Positions 26,553 to 40,223 of a stretch of 64,000 nucleotides of DNA are shown here, piece after piece. Origin of the DNA: Rhea pennata (Eukaryota > Chordata > Aves > Rheiformes > Rheidae); assembly GCF_028389875.1 (NCBI RefSeq), contig NC_084663.1:20164666-20228665 (forward strand), written 5' to 3'. Positions within the stretch are counted from its first letter, which is position 1, and every line of letters starts with the position of its first letter. The translations under genes were made by a program, and so were the position numbers. Under the pieces are notes generated by a model that did no database searches, had not been told where the DNA came from, and saw nothing but the letters and a program-made list of their open reading frames with translations.

Positions 26553-27800
26553 ATCTCTCAACTTGGTTCAATAAAATATGAGTACCCCTGCCTCACCGCA
26601 GGCATACTGGGCAACAGACTAAGCTTTCTTCTATTCCTAGCTCTGATACGTAAGCTCCTGTTCAAAACTCCCAGCAAACAGACCACTGAAATAAATTAAC
26701 ATAAATATCGATGAGGATAGCTGACTATTTTTTGTTAGGCCCAGAATTAAAAGAAGATTTAAATACCTAAAACAGCGATCTTCAGGATAGGATACAGCTC
26801 GCCAATGACTAGTCAGTTCCTAACCTGAGCAATTCGTATAAGCTTTCTCTGTAACTGTATAAGAAATGTAGGCATCCTAGTGAGGTGATTCTGCTGATCC
26901 CTAGGTAGGCATCCAACACCGGTGGGATGACGTACTCCCTCACGGAGCCTTTCTCACTCTCTAGCTGTGGTGTACCATAAATGCCTAAGCTTTAGATAGC
27001 TAGACAGACTAAATCTGAGAGTAGGTGATTGAGTGTAAAATTCCTATCCAGCCCCTAACGCTTGTGTGGCAACTGAAAACACATGCACATACACCAGTTA
27101 AGGAGTTAGAGATCACTGTGATAGAAACATTTAAAAGACCAACAAATTAGGGCAGTTAGACTTCAAAATAACACAGACTGACACATTAAGAATACATATT
27201 CCCAGCAGTTAGTTCTTACTGACTGTCAGTCACTGCCATAACATGCTCAAAAGTGTTCAGTCCTTAACAGTCATACCTAGGTGCTCTGATACAGTGCCAC
27301 AGAGCTGATGAGGTTCAGTAAGCACAGATAGTTATGGCCCCTGGTAGCCTTAGCCACCAAGATCAAGGTGACAAGGTCTGAGAGCTCATCAGAAAAAACA
27401 GTTAGAACCAGAAGTTCTTTCTGCTTCCCTCACTCATCATTGGTGTTTTATGCTCATTAGCACGAAAACCGCTCCCTGCTGCACCTGATTCCTTGAGTGC
27501 AACCAGACAAGAGAACAAGGTACAAAACACAGCAATTTCCACTCTGTAGCCTCTTCTACAGGGATGATGCATTGCAGCTGTACCTAGGAGCTGGTTCCTA
27601 AAGCATTTGTTGCCGTTTACATTTAGTGAACTAGTTATTTTCTGTTTCCATATAAAATGAAGTTTTGAAATGACTCCTGTGAGCAGTGAAAAGAAAAAGA
27701 AACAAAGTAAAGGCTAAAACTGTTCGCAGGCTACTGCTTTCCCCAAACCATAAGAAACTGCTGTTACACTGGATTCATGGATTGAGTTTGAAGAGAAGGT

Positions 27801-27890
27801 GAGAAAGAGGGAAAGAGAGAGAGAAAGAGGAAGGAAAAGAAGGAAGGAAGGGAAAGAAGGAAGGAAGGGAAAGAAGGGAAAGAAAGAAAG
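27801..27890 (+). repeat. 90-nt uninterrupted purine tract (GGAA/GAAA-rich)
   Basis: Every base from 27801 to 27890 is A or G, built from GAGA, GGAA and GAAA units with repeated AAGGAAGGAAGGGAAAG blocks. Such polypurine/polypyrimidine mirror-like tracts can form intramolecular triplex DNA (established for the class). A 14-nt A run at 28031-28044 follows 140 bp later. The translated open frames crossing it are low-complexity artefacts. Confidence 0.95.
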
Positions 27891-29213
27891 TGAATATGTA
27901 TGTTTAGATGTATGCATGCACACAGCTTTCATGTGTATAGAAGTATATACATGTATCAAAAAGTGTATTTGCTACAGACAGAGTATAGCTCAGGCAGACC
28001 TCCAAGGGAATGCATTCAAAAACAAAAAGGGAAAAAAAAAAAAAGTGTTCCAGTGAGAATGCTTCTGAGTATCCTGAAGTTAGCTGACAAACATCCATTT
28101 CGGACAGATTCAAACACCGCAGCATGCAAGAACAGTAGATAGCTGTGGAAAACACCATTCTGCAGTAGTGTTTGCAGTAGTAAGAAAATCTAATGCTTTG
28201 TAGCTAAGGTAATATTTTTACTACCTTAAAAAACAAGGAGTTTAAAGAAACAGCAACGAAAAAGAAGCAGTACAGCATACATGGCTTATTAAGTCAGTCA
28301 CAACATTTCTGTTTGTGCTTTGTGTTGGTACTTTAACCACAGCATTCCAATTTGTAAACAAAATCGCCTGATCACATGCAGGGTTAGACTAGATTTTAAA
28401 TTCAAAAGACAGTTTCATGTGTTAGAGAAAACTCAATAGATGGAAAATAGATTGTTTTTCTTCAGTGATTATTTTATTCGACAGATCACGGAGTCGCTAA
28501 AGGCAGTGGGGCTCTCCCCTGTGGTGCTTTTTGCTTGGTATTTGTCAAGTGAGTTTCAAAATTGTTCATCCGGTACTAATAAACAATCTCATTAACGCTG
28601 CCTGAGCCCTACTGCCTGCTCCAGCAAATCTCTCCAAACCCTCGTGGACTAAACACCCTTACTTCAGCAGACCCTCTCCCTCGTGTACAGGAGAACTCCT
28701 CCTCTCCGCTGCATTCCTTAGCTCCTGGAATATCTCTTCATGGTCCCAGTCATCAAATGAATGCAAAATGAATGATGTAGAAAAGAAAATATGAACTTAA
28801 CAGGTGTATAATGCTTTCATAAATTCCAATACATTATGCAATAGAAAACATATGATCAAGGGTGCTGATAATTTTTCCTCCTGTTATTCATGGGCTTTTT
28901 TACTCAATACAAACAGTTCATTAAAACTGCAGAGAAAATTGATTTAAAAGTAAGGATTCACAACCCATTCAAGGACACCTCCGGTCATGGTCCCCTGTTT
29001 AAAAAGTTAGTTATCCCCAGTGTCTGATTAGACACTCATCAACCTGCTAAAACCTAGTCCATGTGAACAACATTTGTGTGTTGAGTCCCCAGTAATTTCT
29101 ATTCCAGGTAGAAAGAAGGTGAAATCATGAATATTTTGCTGAGGAAGGTCCCTTAACTACCAAAGCAATTAAGTATTGCTCTGGATAGATAAGTAGTTAG
29201 ATAGCCAGTTCTA

Positions 29214-29239
29214 TTTTTTTTTTTTTTTTTTTTTTTTTT
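29214..29239 (+). repeat. Poly-T run, 26 nt
   Basis: Twenty-six uninterrupted T residues between TTCTA and AAGAGTC. Read on the minus strand it would be a poly-A run, with no retrogene body recognised to its right. Confidence 0.95.
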
Positions 29240-31244
29240 AAGAGTCAAGCCTTTTGCTTTGATAAGTTGAACGTTTTTAGTTTGGCTTTTTTAATTCAGT
29301 TATTGCTTTCAATGTATGTGGAGTCTTTATAGAGTGTTTGTGCAATAGGTTTACAGTTCAGTAGGATATTTATCTGAGTTATTCAAGCATGAGAACAAGA
29401 GCCAGTAATGGCAAAATGACAAGCCAGACTTCTTTTATAATAGAAAGTCTGCAGAAGTAAGGCACTGAAAAAAAGTGTTCAGAGAGTCTGTGCAACGCTA
29501 CAAGATCTGAAGGCTCTGAAGCTCCCCGAGTGAACAAACCCTAAATAAGCAACATCAAAATAACGAGAAGCAGTCACAGAGAATGTTTCCATGCAGCCAG
29601 AGATCTCAGCTCCTCTGTTTCGAGAGCTGACCTACAAACAGAACATCCAGGTGACAGATTTCTTTGGGATCAAGGGCAGGCACTCAGATGTTTACAGGTC
29701 ACATCATCCCTCTGCTGAGTCCATTTGGGGTACTGAAATATAACAATCCTTCTTTTACAAAATTGTCATTCCTTTCTGAGCGAGATGGAGTGAATTCACA
29801 AAAGGTGATAGGGCTTTCTAAAGGAATAGGAAAATAACTGCTTAATGAGGAGCTGGGTAACATAATTTTCCCTTCAAACCTTGCTTGCAACAACATCCAG
29901 GGCATCTGGATTTTTGCAGTCTTGCCCAGAATTATTCATGCGTATCAAGAAATCTCATTTATTTATTTTTTGTGAAATATACTTGGCAGTTTACTAATGC
30001 CAAAAGGGAGGAAAGAAGACAACTCTTCAGTGTTAGATTCAGAGGCTGCTTCAGAACTGGAAAGCAGACAGATTTAAAAGTGGGCTGAGTTCCATTAATG
30101 CTATTTCATAAACTTTCCACCTGCATTCTGTCCAGAAACTTTCCATCTGCCCCGCAGAGGACACGAGCAGCCATCCTACGAGAGTGGCACAGTCACGGCC
30201 GTGCCTAGATGTCAAGACACCCACTAGGAATGGAAGGCCTCATACTCTCCTATCCCTGCTTTCTAACATCCAGATTCCCTTTCTCTAAAAATGTGTTAAA
30301 AATAAATGGTTTCGCCACATAGGTATGCTTTAAAGGAGTAACTGCAAGTGCAAATGCACAACACTTCTCAGCAATTAGTACTAATGAATATATCTCTCCT
30401 TGAAATGCAAGAGAAAAATTTTGGTGAAATTCAAAACAATTCTTCAGTGCCTAAATGTCACCATAAATAGAATTCATGTGTGAAAGCCTTGGAAAACAAA
30501 TACAACTTGTCATTCTTAACTGGATTTGATATTTCTGGTATAATTTGGTGACTAGCTGACTGCCTTTTTTGTTACTCACATGCATCACCAAGTCATGGAG
30601 CACAATGAAGATGGTACCCTTAACTGCTATTATGAGATAAACAATAAATGCTTCATTAACAAGCTTATTTTCTAGTGTTCATTTCCATTGTCTCTATTTG
30701 CAAAATGGAACATTGCAAAGGACATTTATAAAATACAGGTTTACTTTTTATTTTATAAGATTTTTAGCTACCAGACTTAAATAAACCCTGGGCATGATTA
30801 TCTTGAATAACCAGAAAGTCAGCTAATTCATTTCAATTAAGCCAAATCCATAATAATCTGTCAAAAGGAGCTGAGAATTAAGAAATAGACTTATGAGGTA
30901 AAACCAGCTTATTCCTCACACAATTTTCTTGTTATCGCGGTTGTCTACTTTCTCTCTCACCTTTCCTGTTCATTTTAACAAATCCAGTTGGACTTTATTT
31001 GATTTCTTCTTCTATTTCCATGATGTGTCCTTTCTAGTTATTTTCACCCTTTTATAATAATATCTCTATTCCTTTTTTGTTGTTGTTGTTGCTTTGCAGT
31101 TCCGGTCTAAGGGCTGTCCTTCTGTCCTGCTCTCTTCACTTCTTCCCTAGATAATGATTCACTCGGTTTCCAGAGCCTTCTTTACACACTCTCTGAATTT
31201 TCTATCCAATCCAATTTTCTATCCAATTGAGTTAGAAAGGTATT

Positions 31245-31312
31245 ACACACACACACATACACATATATATACATATATATGCATATATATATATATATAT
31301 ATATATACACAC
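31245..31312 (+). repeat. Compound (AC)n/(AT)n microsatellite
   Basis: A run of AC dinucleotides grades into ATAC and AT dinucleotides and back to ACACAC over about 68 bp. It is almost strictly alternating purine-pyrimidine. Confidence 0.95.
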
Positions 31313-34300
31313 TATTGTTTTTATTGCTATATAGCATGAATTTCCTCAGATCCTGAGAAATCTGGGAACCCTAAAATTAGAATGTTGTCTGGGTGACTAG
31401 GAACACATCAGAGCTATCTTGAATCCCACCTGGAAAAATATCATTGAGATACCATGGCTTTAAAAAATGTCTTTAAGAATCCCCATGTAAAGACAACTAA
31501 GTTATCCTAACAAACGCTAAAAGTGCATTAAGTGGCCACAGACAAGCAGGGCATCAAATTAATGCAAACAGGAATCCTTGTAATCTTTGGTGGCAAAACT
31601 GACAGCATAGGTAGAGTCACCTCTCAACTGTGTATATAAAACTACAGCAAACACCACTAAAATGTGCAGGTACCCCCCCACACACCTTTCTTCAGAATTA
31701 AACACATAGAATTGATGACTATGACATGCTATACTGTACTGCTTCTATGTAAGTATTCTCTTATCAGTAAAGGGAAATGTATTTCTAATATTTGGCCTGC
31801 ATTTTGTTGTTCATGATTTAGTTGTAGAATTTGGATGCAGAAGACTGATACATTTCTAGGTAATATTCACATTTCCAAGGTTCAGTGTCAAGACTCATCA
31901 ACTCCAGCCAAAGAAAATAATATTATTTGTAATGTCCTTCTATGTGAATAAGCTAGTCTAGTATGTACCAACATGGAACTACCTCCCACGCATGTCTCCA
32001 CAGTAGTGCTGACTGTCAGGTACTGCCTGTCCGGGTGCGGGATATACACCACGTCAGCCATCGGTGCGGGACAGGAGTTTATCCATGATACAGCACTGAT
32101 TCATGTAACAGCTATCGCCTTATTCACATAACAGAAGCCCAATCACAGCAACGTCCATATGTATGATGGACAATACACAGCCCTGATTTCAATATATCTG
32201 TGAGAGTGCACCATTCCTATAATTAATGGCATTTTGTAACCATATTTTTACCACATTAGCCCCGTGAGGGAGGGATGTGTTTTTGTTAATACCTAGATTT
32301 GAAAACTAATACACAGACAGGTTAGTTTGGGTTGGGTCTTGCCCAAGATCTTAACTTAGGAGTGTGACAGAGCAACTCAAAAGGTGATTACAACATGTTG
32401 CCCACCAGAAACTGCTACAGAGTCTGTCAGCTTTATGTGATTTATACTGGTTAAGGCTATAGGCTGTGAGTAGAAAAGGCATTTGTTCAGGGTTGTGCAC
32501 AGACACAGCTGAGTAGAATTTTCTTCTCAATTATTTAAGCATCTTTAGATGTTTCTGTAGTTTTGTCCATGACCACAGAGAGATACACGTATTACTTTAA
32601 ATACTGAATTTTTACATTTTGATGACTTTGATTGGATTAAATCACTACAAGGTCAGCAGGATGTTTTAGCACGGTCCTGTTTCTTAGATCAAAATCACAC
32701 TATGGCATATTCTGACACATGTGCAACTAGAATTCTTGCAGCTTCCCTTAATGTAATACCCAAATGCCTTACATTAGTAATGGTGTTTAAACCAGTTTAT
32801 GTTTTAACTTAGACTTTACAATTTCATATGATTTCAATTGTTTTTAGGGACTGTATTATGTGGACCCTTCAGGAATCTGATCTGTAGAGGTTAAGAGCTA
32901 TATGTAATGGGTCCATGCATGCCAATGCTTTCTTCAACAGCTCTCACTTGAGTAAATGTTTCAGTTCAGTGGAGCATTAACATAATAAATCCAAGAGGAA
33001 TGGGGAAAATGGAAAAATAGAAATATAGAAAGATGAGTTGGTAAAAAGGAGAAAAGAGAGGGACAGAAAAAGAAGCAAGGGAAAAGAACTGCTAACTGTG
33101 CTAACTGGCAATTCATGCAGGAGGGTGAGCAATTGAAAAGCTTACTTAAACAATCAAAAAAGAATGCTTGATTATAACAAAAATCAAATTTTTAATGCAA
33201 AAAAGGTCTCATTATTTATCTTCAGATCTGTTGTGCATATGCATACCAAGGAGGAGGGTGTTAGATGTGCAAGAGATCAGCGACTAGTCAATCATCCTAT
33301 TTATCAGTGGTGTTTCTGGTACACAGAAAAGGATGAGACAAGGATGGCTTTAAACTTCTGCAGTCCTTCCAGACCTTCCAGACCAGTTGCCACAGTGGCT
33401 CTGAGAAGCAAATATAACTTAAAGTAGTTTTATCCGTAACTTGCACCAGTTTGTACTAGTCCATCTTTTAGGTTTTTAGGAACAGCCAAGGACTGGAAAG
33501 ATCTGTACCCTCTCAATATAGTTTCTTTGTACTCCTGCAGATCACCTCTACCATAGCAAAGTCTAAGGTATTTACATAATGGAACTTTTTGTCTCTTAAT
33601 TGCTCTGAGGAAAGATCAAAATCTAGAGTATTCAGAAATGTATATTTCTGTAATGCAACTCTTCTGAAACCGTTAGACACATGACAACCCTTAATACAGA
33701 GCGGTATCCGCACAGTGCTAAAATGAATCAGAAATTTCTTATTGTGGTTGAAATCAGTCATAAACTTCTTGTGGCTGAATAAATTCAAGAATGATGTATT
33801 ATGGATTTTTTATTGTACTTCTTTGATAATAACAGTAGTCTTGAATGTAGGAACTATAAAGTTGTGCAGCTATCCAGCTGCTATTTCCAACATTTTAGTT
33901 TGTGCTTTCCTGGCCGAAGATCATCCAAAAACCACACAGAATCCTTGAGTACGTTTTCCACTGCTGAAACTGCTTCTTTGATTAAATCTGAATATCAAAT
34001 AAGATGTCATTCACTGCCAGAGGATTGCAAAAGGTCTTCTTTGAATATAGCAGCCTTCAAAATGTCTGTGTAATACTTAAACTACCCTTGATTTAGTAGC
34101 TGGACTGTACTAATTATCATGAACATCAAAGAGTTTCCTGAAATATAGTCATTAAATATTTTTTTTCTTTTCCTAGCATTAAAAAGGGGACTTCTGGCTT
34201 TATTAGCAAGTTTTCTCTTTAATTGGGTGCTAATGATGGTGTTTATTCAAGGATTTTTATGGCTAGTACCTTGGGGTAAGTAAACATACAAACAGGTTTT

Positions 34301-34782
34301 GGTAACCTGAGACGTCAGCCTTAGAGCTTAACAGCACCGTTATAAAGGGAATATACAATTGCAACACCGAGTATTTCCTTAAATCAACTTTGGTGCTTTG
34401 CATTTCTAAATGAGTCAACTGACCAAAGTCATTAATGTATGCCCACACACAAAATAAATAGTGGGGTTTTTGCAGCTTGAGTCAACCTCTAAACAGCCAT
34501 TTACTGAATTTCATGGTAATGCATTATTTAATGGTAACCTTGTTCAGTATTTCCACTTTAAAGTGAACTCAAAATGGAATGAAGTCCTCTAGCAGGAAAA
34601 TCCCTTTCAAGTGACCAGAGCCTGGTGAAACAGGATCTCACACCAACATTCTTAATGCACGTTTTATTTTTTTCCAAACATTTAAATCAAGACTATTTGT
34701 TCACTGTAGCCACAACTGATGTCTTTTTGCACCTTCCGTGCTTGTGTAACACCCATTATATGGTACGTTGCACCAGAGAATT

Positions 34783-35165
34783 TCACAGAATCATAGAATC
34801 AGTAAGGTTGGAAGGGACCTCTGGAGATCATCTAGTCCAACCTCCCTGCTCAGCAGGATCAACTACAGCATGGTAGACAGGGTTGAATCCAGGCGGGCCT
34901 TGAAGATCTCTGGAGAAGGAGACTCCACAACCTCTCTGGGCAACCTGGTCCAGTGCTCTGTCACTCTCACAGGGAAGAAATTCCCCCTCATGGTCAGACG
35001 GAACTTCCTGTGCTTCAATTTCTGCCCATTGCCTCTTCTCCTGTCACATGGGACAACTGAAAAGAGTTTGTCCCGTCCCCTTGACACCCTCCCTTCAGGT
35101 ACTTGTACACATTGATAAGATCCCCCCTCAGGGATGTGATCAAGTTTCTCTGCTTCATGACCGTC
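34783..35165 (-). mobile_element. CR1 LINE, 5'-truncated, minus orientation, about 380 bp
   Basis: The left edge (CACAGAATCATAGAATCA) is the reverse complement of the CR1 3' terminal repeat, followed by GTTGGAAGGGACCTCTGGAG and the rest of the 3' UTR. On the minus strand an open frame of about 100 codons (35168 to 34863) ends at the normal CR1 ORF2 stop region. It carries the family's C-terminal FFPVRVTEHWTRLPREVVES motif and then PSPEIFKARLD, the end of the reverse-transcriptase protein. The element is truncated at about 35165, leaving no catalytic motifs. The frame is intact over the preserved part, so this copy is younger than the 8.2-kb one. Confidence 0.93.
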
Positions 35166-37440
35166 CAAGTTAAGGCTCCTTTTTTATCTTTTCTTTCTAG
35201 TAGTGCAGGAGGCACAGAGGAGTGAGCACTGTCACTGACAATATTTGAAGCATGAGGCTTGTCAGTGATGGAGCACCGTAAGCCCTGGTCATACCTTGTC
35301 TCAGTTTATTGGCAACACGAGTCATTATTCTTTAGGAAAACCATAGCGGCCTCCTGTCACCACCTCCAGTGTGCAGAAGCACTGTCTTACACCACAGAAT
35401 GTCTTTATTTCTGACCTCATAACACAACAACTTCTGCACTGAGATTCTGGGAAAAGAACATATCAAAATATTATTGATGGGTTTTACGCACTTAGCTTAG
35501 CAGCAGTGACTTCAGTTAGAAAATATTATTCTTAGGTAAATAAATATTCTTTCTTATAATATTCTTTCTTGTAAAAGGTTTCATCCTCTGCAGCAGAGGT
35601 AAACCTTCCCTTGCACTGAGCAAGAAGCTGGCAGCAAGAGGGCTACAATTTAGTCTTCTATTCTGCAGACTTCCTAGGTGAAATACTCCTTTACCTGAAA
35701 TTTATAAATGCCTAAGAACTGTAACTCAAACGAACTAGAAGCTCTCTGTTCTTTCCGAAGGCTGACATGGTATCATTTTGATCAAGGTAATAAGCCGAAT
35801 AGCCTACAATAAGAATGGGGGCAAAATAAACTAGAAAAGTTCACATTGAATAAGTTCATCTTCAAAATTTTGTATCTGTTTATAGTATTTTATAGTCTCC
35901 TTATTCCATATTTTACAATGGAATGTGAATCAAAACAGAAGAAATTTAAGAAAGAAAATAGATATGTATATCACCCTCTCAGATGGAAAATACTTAACAT
36001 CTCCTTGGTGAAATGAAAAATTCAGAAAGACTCTATTTACTTCCCATCAACCCTTTCACTGAAAGAAAGAAGTTCCTCCCACTGTTGTCTCTCAAGCCAC
36101 CACCAGTTGCTCCGAGTCAGTGGAGCAGTCAGTGTGTGCACGCACTGAAATAAAAGAAGCCTTGGTCCTGAGTAACGCACACCGAAACCTTCTCCCGACT
36201 GTGGAGTTTTGGCCTTTACTAGGCCACTACAGAGTATTTCCTATGCTACTGAATCACACAAATGTCTGTAAAGTTTTTCACTGTCCCCTAAAATCTTTTT
36301 ATTTTCTTTTCACTGAAAACCATACAATTTAGCTTTTGGATATAGTTTTTGCAGATCATTTTCCTAGCTTTCCTCTGGAACTGCAGACAGTATTACTCAC
36401 AGTGCTGAAAATCTTTCCGTTCTAAAGATTCTTTACTGAAAAAACAAAATCAAATTCTAATGAAACACACCTAGTTTGTTCGTTTTATGCTGAAATAAGA
36501 CAACAGTCTACTGTGACAAAAAGAACAAAAATTGTTTCATACCAATTTCTCTCCATCCCTGAAGAAGATCCAACTGTAACAGTTTGATATGACAGACTGA
36601 GACCCACACCTTATCCTTATCCTTGGGAAGTTTCCTTGCCAGTCCGTCTGTGCTTTTAGCTATAGGAGGGCACCACCTTCTCAGAGCAACGCGCTCTGGT
36701 CAGCTGGCATTCTGCGCTGGGCACCCAGCTCCGGACAGATGTGTGCGATACTGATCGTGTCACTGGTTTACCTCCTAATGCGCTGACCTTCTCTGGAGAA
36801 AGCAAAGATCGCAGAAATAGAATACTTAGAAGAGAAGATTGATTTAGATTGAGTCTTCCTCATTTTGGGCCAGATCTCAAGCCAAAAGTTTTGCTGAAGC
36901 CAATGGAATCAAGTTATTGATAAAACAGAGCCTTCACCCCTAGGAGAGAGGGTGGGGTTTTTCCTTTCTTTAAGAAAAAACATTTTTATTAAAATTGAGC
37001 TATGATATATAATATTTCACTGTCTGAAATATTAAAAGCATTAAATTAAGGATATATATATATTCTATGTAAATGGTATACTTAAGATTCTTTTTTAGCC
37101 CAACTGAAACCACTGTGATTGGCAACTCACTAATTTCGCATAAATAATAAATAACTTCATTCTCGCAGGCTAGTTCTCATAATTCTAAAACTACTCCTGA
37201 TAATTGCTGGGTTTTTTCAGCCCTTTATTAGTATAGCATTATGAATGCATGAAAATACCTAGTCCTGATTTCTTATTTTTAGGTTAAGTTTCTACCTTTT
37301 AGAGCTACAACAGTGAGTATGAAAATATTTCTCTAACACTACATAAGGGCATAAAAAGTTTACATAGCAAAAAGGAAAAAAAAAAAAACAAAACGATATT
37401 AGAGACCAACTTGCAGTATTTTGGGATGCTGTTTGCAATA
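35166..37440. other. Noncoding DNA between CR1 and CpG island
   Basis: No supported exon was seen. A local 15-bp near-duplication (ATTCTTTCTTATAAT/ATTCTTTCTTGTAA, 35548-35577) and an old repeat footprint (36866-36930) are present. Confidence 0.5.
36866..36930 (+). repeat. Fossil repeat footprint ('GGGCCAGATC' type)
   Basis: GGGCCAGATCTCAAGCC, then TTTTGCTGAAGCCAATGGAA and TCAAG resemble the recurring old sauropsid element that begins 'gggccagatcctcagc' and continues to 'attgaagtcaatggagct'. The 40.22-kb segment appears to be the complementary end of the same kind of repeat. Pattern memory only. Confidence 0.35.
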
Positions 37441-37890
37441 GTTCAGCCCTGGAGGCTGGCGGTGCAGCTGCTAGTCCCGCTCCACAGGTGAGCGTGGCTG
37501 AAGGAGGGGGCCAGCCCAGGAGCGCGGGGCTGCGGGCATCGCTCGCCTGTGGCGGGTGTGATGAGCTCCTGCCTCGGAGACAGCTAACGGGTCGCTACCC
37601 TTTGGGAGGGCCGCGGCGAGGGCTGGGCCTTGGGACGCCGAAGGCCCCAGCTCCCGGGCTGCGCGCGGCTCTCCAGGAGAGCTGGAGCAGCTGGTTGGGA
37701 AGATTTATGTGAATCTGATCTGGTTTATTCCAGCGTCAATAACGTAGCAAATCCTCCCGCATTATTTCACTAGGTACACCACTCACAGCTGACAAGAAGC
37801 GTTTCAACACCCCCACGAGCAGCGCGGCTCCCCGGCTGCCGGACACCGGGTCTCCCCGCGCTGCCGCTCTCGCCCCTGAGGGCACCTGAG
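37441..37890. promoter_or_regulatory. Orphan CpG island
   Basis: About 450 bp with roughly three dozen CpG dinucleotides by hand count, in an otherwise CpG-depleted AT-rich region. It has two CpG-dense halves (37441-37680 and 37801-37890) separated by an AT-rich gap. The motif CCACAG|GTGAGCG at 37482-37493 is a strong plus-strand splice donor, so a first exon ending at 37487 is possible. Open frames (37488-37712 plus, 37770-37961 minus) are composition-driven and not recognised. In birds such islands usually mark promoters of coding or long noncoding genes. No adjacent gene body is visible, so the role is inferred. Confidence 0.6.
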
Positions 37891-38352
37891 CTGTGAGAGA
37901 AACAAATTGAGACGCTGAAATGGCCTTTTATTTCCCTACCTCGCCTCCTGAGACCTCCCACCGTTTAACCTCAAGGCCTCCTAGGTAAGACCTGCCAGGA
38001 GACACCTCACGCGTGTTGCAGGGACGTTCAGCTGTACCTAGCTATACCTAACGCAACATAAAATAACAAGCTATTACGGCTCTGGTGTAGCAAAACAATT
38101 ACTTTCCATGCTGTTCGTATACAAATCATGGTTTGCAATGAGATGGACTTCTTATTACACAGGAAAGAATTTTTTAAAGGCTTTTTTATTTTTACATTTA
38201 TAATACTTTCAGTAGTAGCGTTTTTTTCTGAGATAACCTAGCACTACCTCAAATCAGCAAGGACGCCAATGACACTTTGCAATACAATGCATATTTTACA
38301 CTGTAAAATTTTTTTAGAATCCTTGTTCTTTATAATATTTGCCATACCAGGC

Positions 38353-38368
<16 letters not shown>

Positions 38369-38397
<29 letters not shown>
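38369..38397 (+). repeat. Poly-T run, 29 nt
   Basis: Twenty-nine uninterrupted T residues after TTCTTTTTTCC, extended on the left by a T-rich pyrimidine stretch from about 38352. No retroposed body was recognised. Confidence 0.95.
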
Positions 38398-40223
38398 GAT
38401 GATGATAACCTCCACAGCTTAATAGTCAATTAGGACGTTCATGCCCCCAAAGTGATTTACCTCGTAATTTGTTTTTATTTTACAGATAACTGCTTCCATG
38501 CTTTTTAATATATATATAAAAAATAAAAAGATACCATGGACAGTGCACTTGCTTACTGCAGAGAAACATTTTCCCTTTAATTCTTCTGCAAGTAATAAGC
38601 TTTATGCATAGAAGTATGGACTAGCAGATGTACAACAATGTAAACATAAGTAAAAGAAAAAACTAAGTCCCATTACGCACACATGCTGTTATGTTTCTTC
38701 CCACAGTTTGGCATGAAGAAAGACTACAACTGGAAAATTTTAAAGGTAAAAGCAATTAACACAAATTTAACTGTTGACTGTTTACTTTCTCAGAGCCTTA
38801 TTTACCTCTTATTAAAAGTAGCTGAAAGACTTCCCATTACTTAACATTAATTTTTATATCATCTTTCTGCACTGTTATGTAGGTGTGTTGTAGTTTTGCT
38901 GGCATTAGAGATAAAAAGAGAAATCATATGGGTAGGTTCTCTTAGTGTTTAGATTAGTCTTTTTACAAACTTAGTACATAGCTGTGGTAGATAAGGGCTA
39001 ACCTGCCACTGGTGTATCTGACTCAGCCCTTTCCTCAATAAGCATGAGATACTAAGGGACAATTATAGCAGAACAGTCTGAATTCCTTTCACAGTCAACT
39101 CTGTCAGCAAAATACACTATAATTCAGTAATACTGCATTCTGGTAAGCTCCTTATTTTTTTTCTCCTGAAATACTAGTTGGAACGTGCAAAATATGATTT
39201 TCTTATATATACAGAATCAAGAATTATTGCAGGTGACCTGGATAGAGGAGAGAAAGATTTATTAAAGCACTTTGTGTAATGTCTCATAGAGCCTTAATAC
39301 CTCCAAAATTAATTTCAATTGGAAGAGCAATAAACACTATTGTGCAGAGTAAAGCTATCTGAATAGCTGTAAGTATAGGTTAATGATAAACATCAAAGTT
39401 TTGATTTGTGGGCAAAAGTATTACAGAGACTCGCAGTAGATCAAGTTTTGTTTAAAATTTCCCTAACAGATCTGGAAGTAGAAGGAAAACACGATGCTAA
39501 TAGAAGGAAATTTGAGAATTACAACAAAGGTATCTATGGAAATTAGAACTGTGATATCAAAAAGTGGTACAGCTCAAGGAAATACAGTCTCATACCTCTG
39601 AGTAAGACTAATGCAGCTCAAAACATGAAAGGAGAAGAAATAAGGAAAGCAACTGCTTCAGAGGAGGTCAGGCTGATGCTAATTTCCCGTCGTTACAGAA
39701 CAGTGTCAGCTCATGCCAGGATGCCTACACCACCATTTTCCCAACCAAGCAGGAGACTTCAGCTCTCCAGAGGAGCTCCTGTCCTTTTAGCACCCCGCTA
39801 GGCTTGCGAAAGCAGTCCTGAGCAGGCACAGCTTGTTTGTTAAGCAAATGCAGGTAAATCACAAAATAAAAAAATCAGATTTTACTCTAAAGATAGTAAA
39901 TAAGGCTTTGTCTTCATAGATTTCAAAATCTAATAATATTGATTTTAAGTAGGACAAAAAAACTAGACAACCAGAACTTCAGGGTCAATTCGTGGCTCTA
40001 ACACTGGTTTTCTGTGACCTCATGAAAATGCTCAAGGCTCTCAGGTCTTCTGTTTCCCCATTTGTGAAGTCTTTTACAATGAGACTGAAATATTTTAGAG
40101 GATTACATTAACATCTATACTGTAAGAAATTGTCTGATTTAAAATTAGCCTAATGCCTTTAAATCTTCACATACCCCATGAAATAGTTGGGCAGCCCATT
40201 TTCAGGGGATATATCAGGATTAT

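Larger units (their letters stand above)
22955..34780. other. AT-rich noncoding DNA with simple repeats
   Basis: No supported exon was seen. It contains a GT repeat, an old CR1-like tail, a 90-nt purine tract, a T26 run and an AC/AT repeat (listed separately). A 13-bp duplication (TCTGAGAAGCGGC-type, about 25522-25546) and a 17-bp tandem duplication near 31.2 kb (ATTTTCTATCCAATCC type) are minor local features. Confidence 0.55.

Noticed and set aside
31245..31312. Coding frame running through the AC/AT repeat (31154-31339)
   Set aside because: Its His-Thr and Ile-Tyr runs are translated microsatellite.
34768..35115. Plus-strand open frames of 83-115 codons over the 34.8-kb CR1
   Set aside because: They are antisense readings of the CR1 LINE, whose true coding strand is minus.
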